Below, piece by piece: positions 31,372 through 41,594 of a stretch of 64,000 nucleotides of DNA. The notes under the pieces are model-generated. The model ran no database searches, was not told where the DNA came from, and worked only from the letters and a program-made list of their open reading frames with translations. The position numbers and the translations under genes were made by a program. This DNA is from Streptococcus infantis (GTDB taxonomy: Bacteria; Bacillota; Bacilli; Lactobacillales; Streptococcaceae): contig NZ_CP046525.1 in NCBI RefSeq assembly GCF_021497965.1, forward strand, positions 1,488,001 to 1,552,000, in the 5' to 3' direction. How positions within the stretch are numbered: position 1 is the first letter of the stretch; each line of letters begins with the position of its first letter.

Positions 31372-33075
31372 ATGACAGAATTAGATAAACGTCATCGTAG
31401 CAGTATCTATGACAGCATGGTAAAATCGCCTAACCGTGCCATGCTTCGTGCGACTGGTATGACAGATAAGGACTTTGAAACACCGATTGTTGGGGTCATT
31501 TCGACTTGGGCAGAAAACACACCGTGTAATATTCACTTACATGACTTTGGGAAATTGGCTAAAGAAGGTGTCAAATCTGCTGGTGCTTGGCCTGTACAAT
31601 TTGGAACCATTACCGTAGCAGACGGGATTGCCATGGGAACGCCTGGTATGCGCTTCTCTTTGACGTCTCGTGATATTATTGCGGACTCCATCGAAGCTGC
31701 TATGGGTGGTCACAACGTAGATGCCTTTGTGGCTATCGGTGGCTGTGACAAGAACATGCCTGGTTCTATGATTGCCATTGCCAATATGGATATCCCAGCT
31801 ATTTTCGCCTATGGTGGAACTATTGCACCCGGAAAACTAGATGGCAAAGACATCGACTTGGTTTCTGTATTTGAAGGAATCGGTAAATGGAACCACGGTG
31901 ATATGACAGCTGAGGATGTCAAACGCCTGGAATGTAATGCCTGCCCTGGACCTGGTGGTTGCGGTGGTATGTATACTGCCAATACTATGGCTACTGCTAT
32001 TGAAGTTCTAGGTATGAGCTTGCCTGGCTCTTCTTCTCACCCAGCAGAGTCTGCTGATAAGAAAGAAGATATCGAAGCAGCTGGACGCGCCGTTGTCAAA
32101 ATGCTTGAACTTGGGATCAAACCATCTGATATCTTAACTCGCGAAGCCTTTGAAGATGCCATTACAGTTACTATGGCTCTCGGTGGTTCTACAAATGCTA
32201 CTCTTCACTTGCTCGCCATTGCCCATGCGGCTAATGTTGACTTGTCACTTGAGGACTTCAATACCATCCAAGAACGTGTGCCTCACTTGGCCGACCTGAA
32301 ACCTTCTGGTCAGTATGTCTTCCAAGACCTCTACGAAGTCGGTGGTGTGCCTGCGGTTATGAAGTACTTGTTGGCAAATGGATTCCTTCACGGAGACCGT
32401 ATCACATGTACTGGTAAGACTGTCGCTGAAAACTTGGCTGATTTTGCAGACTTGACACCAGGTCAAAAAGTCATCATGCCACTTGAAAATCCTAAACGTG
32501 CAGACGGTCCGCTTATCATCTTGAACGGTAATCTTGCTCCTGATGGTGCAGTTGCCAAGGTATCTGGTGTGAAAGTTCGTCGCCACGTTGGTCCAGCCAA
32601 GGTATTTGATTCTGAAGAAGATGCTATCCAAGCTGTCTTGTCTGATGAAATCGTTGATGGCGATGTTGTCGTTGTTCGTTTTGTTGGTCCTAAGGGTGGT
32701 CCTGGTATGCCTGAGATGCTGTCCCTTTCTTCTATGATTGTTGGTAAAGGTCAAGGAGACAAGGTGGCGCTCTTGACGGATGGTCGTTTCTCTGGTGGTA
32801 CTTATGGTCTCGTTGTTGGACATATCGCACCTGAAGCTCAGGATGGTGGACCAATTGCCTACCTCCGCACAGGTGATATCGTCACTGTCGACCAAGATAC
32901 TAAAGAAATTTCCATGGCTGTATCTGATGAAGAACTTAAAAAACGTAAGGCAGAAACAACCTTGCCACCACTCTATAGCCGTGGTGTCCTCGGTAAGTAC
33001 GCCCATACCGTATCTTCTGCATCCCGCGGTGCCGTTACAGACTTCTGGAATATGGAACAGTCTGGTAAAAAATAA
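31372..33075 (+). CDS. ilvD: dihydroxy-acid dehydratase
   Basis: 567 residues, full length. It removes water from 2,3-dihydroxy-isovalerate and -methylvalerate in valine and isoleucine synthesis. Iron-sulfur ligands are visible in GGCDKNMPG and [14 protein letters not shown]; the C-terminal [11 protein letters not shown] block is intact. Ribosome site GGGGGGA before ATG. It stands alone here, away from ilvBNC, and is closed by its own terminator. Confidence 0.98.
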   Translation: MTELDKRHRSSIYDSMVKSPNRAMLRATGMTDKDFETPIVGVISTWAENTPCNIHLHDFGKLAKEGVKSAGAWPVQFGTITVADGIAMGTPGMRFSLTSRDIIADSIEAAMGGHNVDAFVAIGGCDKNMPGSMIAIANMDIPAIFAYGGTIAPGKLDGKDIDLVSVFEGIGKWNHGDMTAEDVKRLECNACPGPGGCGGMYTANTMATAIEVLGMSLPGSSSHPAESADKKEDIEAAGRAVVKMLELGIKPSDILTREAFEDAITVTMALGGSTNATLHLLAIAHAANVDLSLEDFNTIQERVPHLADLKPSGQYVFQDLYEVGGVPAVMKYLLANGFLHGDRITCTGKTVAENLADFADLTPGQKVIMPLENPKRADGPLIILNGNLAPDGAVAKVSGVKVRRHVGPAKVFDSEEDAIQAVLSDEIVDGDVVVVRFVGPKGGPGMPEMLSLSSMIVGKGQGDKVALLTDGRFSGGTYGLVVGHIAPEAQDGGPIAYLRTGDIVTVDQDTKEISMAVSDEELKKRKAETTLPPLYSRGVLGKYAHTVSSASRGAVTDFWNMEQSGKK

Positions 33076-33082
33076 TCAAATC

Positions 33083-33112
33083 AAAAGCAAGCCTAAATGG
33101 CTTGCTTTTTTG
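33083..33112 (+). terminator. terminator of ilvD
   Basis: AGCAAGCCTAAATGGCTTGC followed by TTTTTT. Confidence 0.9.
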
Positions 33113-33130
33113 TAATTTCAAAATAGATAA

Positions 33131-33472
33131 CTATCGTGGTGGCAGTCCAAGTGCTATGCGTCCATAACGACTAATGCGTGTGATCTTCCAAGCCGGAGAC
33201 CAGGTAACTTCAACCTTGACATCTTCAATGCCATCAATTTGTTTTAAACCAGCTACGATCTCAATCGGCAAACTTTCTGCACAATCACAGGCAGTATCAG
33301 TGAAGGTCATGACAACTGTACAAAGACCAGCCTCATCTAAATGAATCTCATAAATCAATCCAAGATTGTATACATCTAGCTCTACATCTGTATCATAAAC
33401 TTTCTCGAGTACTTCAATGATTTGGTCTTCCAATGCTAGAGCACGGTCATTAATCTTGATGTCTTCTCTCAT
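33131..33472 (-). CDS. DUF59 (MIP18/SufT-like) iron-sulfur assembly protein
   Basis: 113 residues. The DUF59 fold is marked by VYDTDVELDVYNLGLIYEI and by TFTDTACDCAESLP, whose cysteines are typical of the bacterial branch, plus VEVTWSPAW. Members help mature iron-sulfur proteins. IlvD, an iron-sulfur enzyme, is the convergent neighbour, which may be coincidence. Ribosome site GGAGGG before the ATG. Confidence 0.88.
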   Translation of the reverse strand: MREDIKINDRALALEDQIIEVLEKVYDTDVELDVYNLGLIYEIHLDEAGLCTVVMTFTDTACDCAESLPIEIVAGLKQIDGIEDVKVEVTWSPAWKITRISRYGRIALGLPPR

Positions 33473-33554
33473 TGTATTCCCTCCATTTTTTGACTGTTCC
33501 TATTTTCTCATAATTCTGACAATTTGGCAAGTTTTTCCCAATCCTGTTTAAAGC

Positions 33555-33583
33555 AAAAAAGTAGAGATAGAATCTCTACTTTT
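33555..33583 (-). terminator. terminator of the acyltransferase gene
   Basis: AGTAGAGATTCTATCTCTACT followed by a T-run on the minus strand. Confidence 0.8.
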
Positions 33584-33589
33584 CATTGA

Positions 33590-35407
33590 TTATTTTGATT
33601 TGACAGGTTTATCTGCAAGAGATTTAACAGCTGCGTTAATCGTTTCTGCATATAGTTTAGCACCTTCATCCTGCTTAGTAGTATCACTACCAAAGTGAAC
33701 TTGGTCTGTCCCTTTCCAAATATCTGGATGATCTTTGGCTACTTGATTCCAATCTGCAAGTGCAATATATGGATATTTTTGTGCCAATTCACGCGCATAG
33801 CTTGCATACTGTTCTACGTAAGGTTGTGTTTCCTGTGTTGTGTCACCCTCGTATGGAGTTACAAGAACAAGCTGATGTCCCTTAGGTAGATTTGTTATCA
33901 GTAGATCAAGATCTTCCTTATAATTTTCAGGGTTATTGACACCAGTCGCGATGACTACAATTTTAGGCAAGGCTTTATTCTGACTGTAATTCAGCATCAA
34001 TGCATTTGCTTGCTTTGTATTTCGACTGACTTGGCCATCAATCTGAGCATCTGGCAAGAGCTCCTTAAGTCCAGCTGAAGCACGCAAGGTTACAGAGTCT
34101 CCGATGATGGATACACCATCAGCTATATTGTAGCGACTTGCTTCTGCTTGATCGGCCATGGTTTTTGTTCGAGTAATATTAGTTTGGGCTTGATTGAGAC
34201 CAGTAACCATCAAATCCGTTTCAAAGGCACCTACTTGTGGAGCTATCAGTATCACGACCAAGGTAATCAAGCTAAGAACACCAGCACTACCAGCAAAGAT
34301 TGGTTTAATGTGTGGAATTTCTTTTGCCATTTGCAAGAGTTCAGTAGATTTTCCTGCTATCAAAGGTTCGATTACATAGAAAGAAAGGGTTGCGAAGAGA
34401 TAAGAGAAGATGGTCGTTAAAATCACTGCCGGAATATTTCCCATTAACTGTGAGAAAATAATATAAAACGGCCAGTGGAAAAGATAAACAGCATAGCTGG
34501 TATCCGCTAAAAAGCTGATAATCTTTGGCTCTTTGATCGTCGGTGTCTTCTCATGCAAAAGGCGTGCTGCAACAATCATCAGAAGGGCAGCTAAGCTTGC
34601 AAACAAGAATCCAAGTAAATAAGCAAATAGATATGTAAATTTCACAAAGAAGGTCAGTAAGAGCAAGACTCCGAGACCAGCTGAAAAGACTAATAAGGTC
34701 TGTTTCAAGTCCAAGGTTTGATTCAAACGTTTGAGAAGAGGTGTCGTATGACGGACCCCTATCAAGGTAGCTAGGACACTACCTAGGAAGAATGGATAAA
34801 CATGAGTCAAAGTTGAGAAGTAGAGTGTTGAGTAGGAGCTAACGATAAAGCTACCAATAAACATAGAAAGGAAGCTAACCATAAAAGTCGCTGAGGAAAG
34901 TAGGAAAATCATTCCTCGTAGTTGTCCACTTGTTTTTGCTCGCTTGGCCAAGAACCAAACTGCCAAGCCCCACAAGATATAATAATGAACTTCAACAGCT
35001 AAGCTCCAGTTGTGAACAAAGAGATGGGGGATAAACTGGGACTCATAACTTCCTCCTGTCAACATTTCATAGAAGTTAGTCATAAATCCAAGAACACCAG
35101 CAATTTGACCACCGATTCCTGCCACATAATCTTGACGAACCAAGAACGTGAAGGGCATAACAACGAGGACCATCAAAACAACCGGCGGAAAAATCCGATA
35201 AAAGCGTCGTCTGAAAAATCCTAGGATATCAATTTTACCTTTTTGTTCAAATTCTTCTAATAAAAGTGAAGTAATCAGAAAACCTGAGAAGGTGAAGAAG
35301 ACGTCAACCCCAAAGAAACCTCCTGGGAAAAGCGTCTGAAAGAAATGGTACAAGAGTACCAAAAGCAAACCTGTAATCCTAATCAAGGAAAACCATTTAA
35401 TACGCAT
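33590..35407 (-). CDS. OatA/Adr-type peptidoglycan O-acetyltransferase (acyltransferase 3 plus SGNH domain)
   Basis: 605 residues. The N-terminal 390 form ten or so membrane helices of the acyltransferase-3 family, beginning IRITGLLLVLLYHFF with the conserved His, and RFYRIFPP. The extracellular C-terminal third is an SGNH hydrolase fold: SIIGDSVTLRA holds the nucleophile Ser, ATGVNN the Asn block and VHFGSD the catalytic His region. Such proteins acetylate muramic acid O-6 and confer lysozyme resistance; in pneumococcus the relative is Adr. Single gene with its own terminator. Confidence 0.9.
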   Translation of the reverse strand: MRIKWFSLIRITGLLLVLLYHFFQTLFPGGFFGVDVFFTFSGFLITSLLLEEFEQKGKIDILGFFRRRFYRIFPPVVLMVLVVMPFTFLVRQDYVAGIGGQIAGVLGFMTNFYEMLTGGSYESQFIPHLFVHNWSLAVEVHYYILWGLAVWFLAKRAKTSGQLRGMIFLLSSATFMVSFLSMFIGSFIVSSYSTLYFSTLTHVYPFFLGSVLATLIGVRHTTPLLKRLNQTLDLKQTLLVFSAGLGVLLLLTFFVKFTYLFAYLLGFLFASLAALLMIVAARLLHEKTPTIKEPKIISFLADTSYAVYLFHWPFYIIFSQLMGNIPAVILTTIFSYLFATLSFYVIEPLIAGKSTELLQMAKEIPHIKPIFAGSAGVLSLITLVVILIAPQVGAFETDLMVTGLNQAQTNITRTKTMADQAEASRYNIADGVSIIGDSVTLRASAGLKELLPDAQIDGQVSRNTKQANALMLNYSQNKALPKIVVIATGVNNPENYKEDLDLLITNLPKGHQLVLVTPYEGDTTQETQPYVEQYASYARELAQKYPYIALADWNQVAKDHPDIWKGTDQVHFGSDTTKQDEGAKLYAETINAAVKSLADKPVKSK

Positions 35408-35493
35408 ACGAGTTTATTCTCCATTCATTAGATTAGCAAAAAAAGCCATCTAATTTTCAATCCATAGTACCTTTATTTTATCAAAAAAAACAG

Positions 35494-35524
35494 AAAAATC
35501 CTAAGATAAAACTTAGGATTTTTA
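35494..35524 (-). terminator. terminator of tgt
   Basis: AAATCCTAAG..CTTAGGATTT hairpin with T-run, 19 nt after the tgt stop on the minus strand. Confidence 0.85.
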
Positions 35525-35542
35525 GCTGATATCAAGCAAAAA

Positions 35543-36688
<1,146 letters not shown>

Positions 36689-36786
36689 TTACCTCCGAAG
36701 CTGGGAAAGACAGTCCCAGTTCATACTTTGTGCCCAAGGGCATACTGTATGATTCTATCAAAAAAAACAGGAACTGTCACGAACTA

Positions 36787-36795
36787 TGGTATAAT
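36787..36795 (+). promoter_or_regulatory. extended -10 promoter six bases before the DUF975 gene ATG
   Basis: TGGTATAAT is followed by GAAAGA and the ATG at 36802. The predicted start of transcription is the A of the ATG, leaving no room for a leader. Confidence 0.65.
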
Positions 36796-36801
36796 GAAAG
36801 A

Positions 36802-37659
36802 ATGAAGTACCCAAAAATTAATTTAAAAGAAGTTCGCCAGCAGGCTAGACAATTTCAAGCTGAGCATCCTCGTCTGCTGCTTGTCTTTTTATTGCCAAGT
36901 ATTCTCTTGATTCTATCGAGCTTCATCAGGCCTTTATCCCTGCTCGACGAGGGCATTCTTGAGCAGTCCTTCTTGAGTTTTCTAGGCATCACAATCCAGT
37001 CTGCTCTCTTTCCGATTGCCGTTGGATTTACAAGCTCCATTATCCTAGCTGGTGCTCTCTTTACTACCATTAATCTTTACAGAATTTCTGAGATAGAGCT
37101 TTCCTTTAAAGATAGCCTGTCCTTGCTTGACAACCGCTTCTTTACCCAGACTTTTCTAACTCTCTTACTCAAGCGTTTCTATCTCTTTTTATGGAGCATC
37201 CCTAGTCTTTTTGGAGTTTACTTGCTCTTTTATAGCAGTGCCATGGCTCGTAAATTTGTGGAACTTCATCCCGAATTTCCATCTGTCGACGTGACAAATT
37301 CAGATATCGAACACTTCCTGCTTACTTTCGCACTCTACTTCTTTGGTAGTGTCCTTGTAATGATTTTGGGAACCATTCTCTATCTTCCGCAATACTACGC
37401 TTATTCCCAAGTTGAGCTACTCCTATGTGACACCCTTGCTATCGGAATTGCTAAACCAAGTCGTGTGCTACATACCAGCCGCTTTCTCATGAAAGGCTAT
37501 AAGTTTCAACGCTTCGTCCTTGATTTACAGCTACTTCCATGGTATCTCCTTATCTGGATAAGCTTTGGAATTGCAAGTATCTCTATCTTCCCTTATATCT
37601 ATAGTAGCCAGATTTTCTTCTATCAAAGGTTACTTGAAATCAAACGCAGAAAAGTTTAA
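36802..37659 (+). CDS. DUF975 family membrane protein
   Basis: 285 residues starting MKYPKINLKEVRQQARQF. A basic amphipathic start is followed by about six membrane helices and the family-typical IPSLFGVYLLFY and YYAYSQVELLLCD blocks; DUF975 proteins commonly show VxLxxExExLIxS-like loops on the inner face. Function unknown. The start at 36802 is preferred to a longer in-frame start at 36670, because a strong extended -10 ends six bases before it. The mRNA is therefore predicted to be leaderless. Confidence 0.85.
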   Translation: MKYPKINLKEVRQQARQFQAEHPRLLLVFLLPSILLILSSFIRPLSLLDEGILEQSFLSFLGITIQSALFPIAVGFTSSIILAGALFTTINLYRISEIELSFKDSLSLLDNRFFTQTFLTLLLKRFYLFLWSIPSLFGVYLLFYSSAMARKFVELHPEFPSVDVTNSDIEHFLLTFALYFFGSVLVMILGTILYLPQYYAYSQVELLLCDTLAIGIAKPSRVLHTSRFLMKGYKFQRFVLDLQLLPWYLLIWISFGIASISIFPYIYSSQIFFYQRLLEIKRRKV

Positions 37660-37670
37660 TACTAGTTATT

Positions 37671-37710
37671 AAAAACCAGCACCTTCTATGGAGAGTGCTG
37701 GTTGTTTTTA
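37671..37710 (+). terminator. terminator of the DUF975 gene
   Basis: ACCAGCACCTTC..GAGTGCTGGT hairpin followed by a T-rich run. Confidence 0.85.
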
Positions 37711-38070
37711 TTTAAAGAAAAGGATACTTAAGATCGTTAAGATTGCCGGTCCACCTTGCTTGAGAATGATTTTTTTATCTGCAGTTAAGGCACCATAGGT
37801 CGCTGCTCCTATGACAAATAAAACAAAGATTGTTACGATTTCTAAGCTATGTGAGAAATAAATTCCGTAAATAAGAAACACCCCAATCAAGGCATTGTAA
37901 ATTCCTTGGTTTTTAAACAGTGAGGTGACAGATGGTCGTGCTAATTCTTCCTTGTTCATATTAAAGACACGGCTGGTTGCGTCTGATTGGGTTGCGATAC
38001 TTTCCAAATAAAAAATATAAAAATGCTCGAGGGCAACGATAGTTGCTAAGATAGTAGTAATGATTGACAT
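37708..38070 (-). CDS. DUF1304 family membrane protein
   Basis: 120 residues in four helices, beginning MSIITTILATIVALEHFYIF with the family-typical LEHFYIFYLE block and later KNQGIYNALIGVF. DUF1304 members are small membrane proteins without known activity, often under MarR-type control. It starts 10 nt after the MarR gene stop and is surely in its operon. Confidence 0.9.
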   Translation of the reverse strand: MSIITTILATIVALEHFYIFYLESIATQSDATSRVFNMNKEELARPSVTSLFKNQGIYNALIGVFLIYGIYFSHSLEIVTIFVLFVIGAATYGALTADKKIILKQGGPAILTILSILFFK

Positions 38071-38080
38071 CGTTTTCTCC

Positions 38081-38497
38081 TTAAAATTCTATTTTTTCTA
38101 AACCTGAGACTAGTTTCGTCAGTAAAGCCGTCAGTTTTTTCTGTTCGGCTGTCGATAAGATGCTCTCCATCTGCTCCTTCACTTTCAAGTGATGTCTAGG
38201 TGGACTAAGCAAGAGTTGATTCTTGGCTTCTTGGGTTAATTCAACTAAAACTTCCCGCTGATTGACCGGATTACGCTTACGACTGACATAGCCTTCTGAC
38301 TCCAGTATCTTAAAATGGCGGGTCAAGGCTGCTTGGTCAATCCGTAACTTCTCCTGAACAGCAATTTGGGTACAAGGTGATTTTTGTAGTAAAAACTGCA
38401 GGATTTGATAGCGGGTCAAACTAATTCCCAATTGTTTTTCAAAAAGTTGAGTGATGGTCTGATCTGTTAAATGGAGCTGGTACAGTAATTCATGCAT
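38081..38497 (-). CDS. MarR-family transcriptional regulator
   Basis: 138 residues. The winged helix-turn-helix spans about 35-95: TRYQILQFLLQKSPCTQIAVQEKL, then IDQAALTRHFKILESEGYVSR as recognition helix and the wing with RKRNPVNQRE. C-terminal helices would form the dimer. Likely autorepressor of the MarR-DUF1304 operon, because two palindromic boxes lie just upstream. Ribosome site AGGAG. Confidence 0.92.
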   Translation of the reverse strand: MHELLYQLHLTDQTITQLFEKQLGISLTRYQILQFLLQKSPCTQIAVQEKLRIDQAALTRHFKILESEGYVSRKRNPVNQREVLVELTQEAKNQLLLSPPRHHLKVKEQMESILSTAEQKKLTALLTKLVSGLEKIEF

Positions 38498-38525
38498 TTT
38501 TAGTATTTTCTCCTTTTGCCAATAT

Positions 38526-38552
38526 TTGATTTATCAATAATTGACTTATCAA
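38526..38552 (-). promoter_or_regulatory. twin MarR-type operators
   Basis: TTGATTTATCAA (38526-38537) and TTGACTTATCAA (38541-38552) are near-identical palindromes of the form TTGA-N4-TCAA, 15 bp apart start to start and 29 bp upstream of the MarR gene start, where they would cover its promoter. Confidence 0.65.
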
Positions 38553-38660
38553 GTATATTACAAATAAATTGACGATGCAAATCTTTTGCTCACTCCGAAA
38601 AAGCCTCTTGGTTTCAATCCCAAAAGGCTATTATTTCTATATTCTAGATAAAATCCAGCA

Positions 38661-39524
38661 CTAACCTACCAAATCTGCTCGAAGGATTTCTCCCTCTTTA
38701 TTGATGACAACTTCGATAGCATGGCCTGCAAAAATTTCCTCGCTATCATCATAGTAGAGAGTCAATTCCCCATCTTCGTTGATCGATAGTTCACTCAAGG
38801 AAAGTGAGTTGGTAAAATACTCTTCTGTTAACTCCACATCATTTTCATCTGAATCAATCCAGTCTTGGGCTGTTTCCCACAGTTCTTTGACGATATAGTC
38901 TTTAATCTTAGCATCTTGAACTTGGAAAGATCCCATAAATTTCTTTAAATTATCGAAAGAACTTGGAGGAAGACTTTCATCTGCACCCGCATCAAACATA
39001 GCATGAATCTTACCGCCTTCATAGGTGATGAAGCCTTCAAACCAAGAATAGGCTCTATTTAGGGTGAACTCCCCAATAGCGTCTCGAATGATAACAGGTT
39101 TCTGGTAGGTTTCGATCAAGGTCTCTAACCTAGCATCCGTAGATTGGTCATCTAGGTATTCCAGCAAGCGGTAGCAATTGTTCGCCACTTCTGACATATA
39201 AGGCTCTAACTCCATGAAGGGACGTTTTTGACACTTAATGCGGTGAATTTTGTAGGGTTCAAAACTAAAGCCCCAATGCTTTTCTTTAAATTCTTCCGGA
39301 GTCAGGAGCCATTCCAAACGTCCTTCAAGTTCAGAAAAGTCCTGAGTTTCGACATTGACACTAGCTTTAAAATGAACGGACGGCATTAGACACCCATCTT
39401 TTAAAGAAGCAGCCCCATTTACATTTTGGAGGGTAAAAATCAAGAGTTCGACAATTTCACCACAAAATTCCTGTTCAAAATCATCTCTTGTTTTCTCAAA
39501 TGGGGGTTTTAATCGGTTTGTCAT
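38661..39524 (-). CDS. DUF2262 domain protein
   Basis: 287 residues. The C-terminal half (about 140-285), with IGEFTLNRAYSWFEGFITY and ELWETAQDWIDSDE, fits DUF2262; the N-terminal half has no family I recognise. Soluble and acidic, no signal peptide. DUF2262 proteins are uncharacterised and often found among immunity-type or SMI1-like genes. Start placed at MTNRLKPPFEK, nine bases after AAAGG; an ATG nine bases upstream overlaps the ribosome site. Confidence 0.75.
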   Translation of the reverse strand: MTNRLKPPFEKTRDDFEQEFCGEIVELLIFTLQNVNGAASLKDGCLMPSVHFKASVNVETQDFSELEGRLEWLLTPEEFKEKHWGFSFEPYKIHRIKCQKRPFMELEPYMSEVANNCYRLLEYLDDQSTDARLETLIETYQKPVIIRDAIGEFTLNRAYSWFEGFITYEGGKIHAMFDAGADESLPPSSFDNLKKFMGSFQVQDAKIKDYIVKELWETAQDWIDSDENDVELTEEYFTNSLSLSELSINEDGELTLYYDDSEEIFAGHAIEVVINKEGEILRADLVG

Positions 39525-39631
39525 TCTTATCATCCTTTCGCTCTATGCTTAAAATCGTTAGTATAGCTTTGTATCCGCTTACATTATATCGTGTTTTAGA
39601 TTTTATTTCACTTATAAAGTGTGTCATAACA

Positions 39632-39662
39632 AAAAAAGAAGCGGAAACTCAAGTTCCCAACT
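39632..39662 (-). terminator. probable terminator of the LysM protein gene
   Basis: Minus strand AGAAGTTGGGAACTTGAG..TTCTTTTTTT forms an imperfect hairpin followed by a long T-run. Confidence 0.6.
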
Positions 39663-39673
39663 TCTCATTATTC

Positions 39674-40801
39674 TTAGTTCATCGATACGTGTACGTGGTC
39701 ATAGTGGTTTTCTGTAACGCTTCCACGGTCTGGCATTGGATTCCATGTGTAGGCTGGTCCATATTTGCTATCGAATGGTGCATAGAAACGTTGTTTCCAG
39801 ATGATGTAGCTGATGCCACGGCTAGCCATATTTTGGATAGCATAATCCGCAATTTGGTCTCCGAGAGCTGAGCTTACTGGAACCATAAAGTCAATGGCAA
39901 GACCTTTTCCGTGGTCTCCACTATCACCAGGACGGTAGCCGCTAAATGATGTAATACCAAACAAGTTCGCAACTTCTTCTTTAAAGGCAGCCGTTTGTGG
40001 TTGAAGACCTGCATTTTCTGATTTCGTAGCTGCGATACTTGCATAATCAGGTGCTGCTGGTGCTGCATAAGTTGTTGATGCACCTTGGCTTGCTTCAGCT
40101 TGGTAAGTTGATGGTGCTGATTGTACTTCTGTTACAGCTTCTGTTGTTGCTTCCGTAGTTGCTTCAGCAACTGTTGTGGTTGTTTCTTCCACTACAGGTG
40201 TTTCTGTTACTGGTGCTGCAGCCTCAGTAGTAGCTTCTGTTGTTGCTTCTGCTACAGGCTCTGCTACTGGTGTTGCTACTTCGGTAGTAGCTTCTACAGC
40301 TGGTGCTGCAGTTTCTGTTACAGCTTCTTCATTAGCTTGTGAATCTGTTGTTTCTGCTACAACTTCTGTTTCTTCAACTGGTTGAGTTAAATCTTCAACT
40401 TTTACAGTTTGGTCATCTACGATTACTTGGCTCTTTTTCAAATCTGCTGTTGCACTTGCTACATCAGAACCTACTTCTTCAGGTGTGTATACCTCAACAC
40501 CTGTTACTTCTTCTTGTTCATTAACGATTGTAGTCAATACAGTATCTGGGAAAATCAAGTCAATATTCGTAATCTTGTTCAAGTTAGCAAGGACATTTAA
40601 GTCAACTCCCAAAGCTTCCGCAATCGTGCTTAAAGTATCCCCATACTTGATGGTATAACTTGTTTTATTCTCACTTTTAGCAACATCGTTTTGAATTTGC
40701 TCAACTGTACGTGGTGACCATGCAACTTCCTCTGCTTGAGCTGCCAAGGCAGGGGCAATTGATAAAGCTACCGTTGATGCTAAAATAATTCGTTTCTTCA
40801 T
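39674..40801 (-). CDS. secreted LysM protein with C-terminal M15-like (VanY-type) domain
   Basis: 375 residues. A signal peptide (about 1-24, ending AQAEE) is followed by a LysM domain (about 43-88, YTIKYGDTLSTIAEALGV), a long Ala/Thr/Glu/Val repeat linker (about 130-240, many TTEA units), and a C-terminal domain with FSGYRPGDSGDHGKGLAIDFM and HYDHVHVSMN. The H..D...H-x-H layout is that of M15-like zinc peptidases, but activity is not certain. It should bind and perhaps cut peptidoglycan. Start at 40801 because GGAG sits ten bases before; the earlier TTG is too close. Confidence 0.85.
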   Translation of the reverse strand: MKKRIILASTVALSIAPALAAQAEEVAWSPRTVEQIQNDVAKSENKTSYTIKYGDTLSTIAEALGVDLNVLANLNKITNIDLIFPDTVLTTIVNEQEEVTGVEVYTPEEVGSDVASATADLKKSQVIVDDQTVKVEDLTQPVEETEVVAETTDSQANEEAVTETAAPAVEATTEVATPVAEPVAEATTEATTEAAAPVTETPVVEETTTTVAEATTEATTEAVTEVQSAPSTYQAEASQGASTTYAAPAAPDYASIAATKSENAGLQPQTAAFKEEVANLFGITSFSGYRPGDSGDHGKGLAIDFMVPVSSALGDQIADYAIQNMASRGISYIIWKQRFYAPFDSKYGPAYTWNPMPDRGSVTENHYDHVHVSMN

Positions 40802-40856
40802 ACTATTCAAACTCCTTTTTCAATGTAGTACATGTCTATCATAACACAAAGAAAAA

Positions 40857-40885
40857 AGAAAAAAAGCCCTTTGGGGGCTATTTAA
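40857..40885 (-). terminator. terminator after the HAD gene
   Basis: AGCCCCCAAAGGGCT followed by TTTTTT on the minus strand, closing the MATE-HAD unit. Confidence 0.75.
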
Positions 40886-40976
40886 CAGAACTGTACATTC
40901 GTTGTAACAAATCACATTACTTGAAATAGTTTGTTAGTTTCTTGTCATCAAGCTGACACATTCTTCCTAAAATACT

Positions 40977-41591
40977 CTAGAAAGAAAGCGAGCTAATATC
41001 TTCTAATTGCTCTATCTGTTGATTACAAGCTGCGGGAGAGGCAAGGAAATTGATACTCTGGATGCCACTGTTTTGAGCAAATTCTATATCCAAGGTTCTG
41101 TCGCCTATATAATAGGTACGGTCTGGGTTTAAATGGTATTTATTGATAAGGTAGGTGGCTGCTTCTGGACTTGGTTTGCGGGCAAATCCGCTCTGGCTAG
41201 TCAAGATTTCTGTAAAATAAGAATCCAATCCTAAATCACGTAAAATGGTAAAGGCATTGTCTCCTTTATGAGTATAGACAAATTGCTGAATTCCTTGCTT
41301 ATCCGCCCAGGCTAGAACCTCACGTGCACCTGGCATCAAGACGACTTGAGCATTTTTTTCAGCCAAGCTCTGAGAACGAACTTGATTGAGAAGCCCTACA
41401 TCTAGTCCTCGCTCTTTTGCCACTTGCTCCAATAAATCCTGGACAGAATATTTCAAGATAAAAGCTCTAACTTCTTTCTTATTGTAAGGAAGAGAAAACT
41501 GACGATAGGTTTCCTCAATTCCTGCTAAGATGGCTTCATAAGAATCCAGTAAGGTTCCATCTAAATCCCAAATAAAAGCTGTTTCTTGCAT
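40977..41591 (-). CDS. HAD-superfamily phosphatase, phosphoglycolate phosphatase-like
   Basis: 204 residues. Motif I is FIWDLDGTLLD with the nucleophile and acid Asp, motif II VYTHKG, and the Lys/motif IV region KPSPEAA..YYIGDRTLDIEFA. The helical cap between about 18 and 85 is C1-type. Substrate unknown; the family acts on small phosphorylated metabolites. It starts 3 nt after the MATE gene stop, so the two are co-transcribed. Confidence 0.9.
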   Translation of the reverse strand: MQETAFIWDLDGTLLDSYEAILAGIEETYRQFSLPYNKKEVRAFILKYSVQDLLEQVAKERGLDVGLLNQVRSQSLAEKNAQVVLMPGAREVLAWADKQGIQQFVYTHKGDNAFTILRDLGLDSYFTEILTSQSGFARKPSPEAATYLINKYHLNPDRTYYIGDRTLDIEFAQNSGIQSINFLASPAACNQQIEQLEDISSLSF

Positions 41592-41594
41592 TTC

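Noticed and set aside
32245-33006. 253-codon minus-strand frame inside ilvD
   Set aside because: Antisense shadow of a highly biased coding sequence; no ribosome site and cysteine/threonine-rich nonsense composition.
40120-40390. CRISPR-like or satellite repeat
   Set aside because: The repetition is of Thr-Thr-Glu-Ala codons in the LysM protein linker; there are no spacers or regular repeat length.
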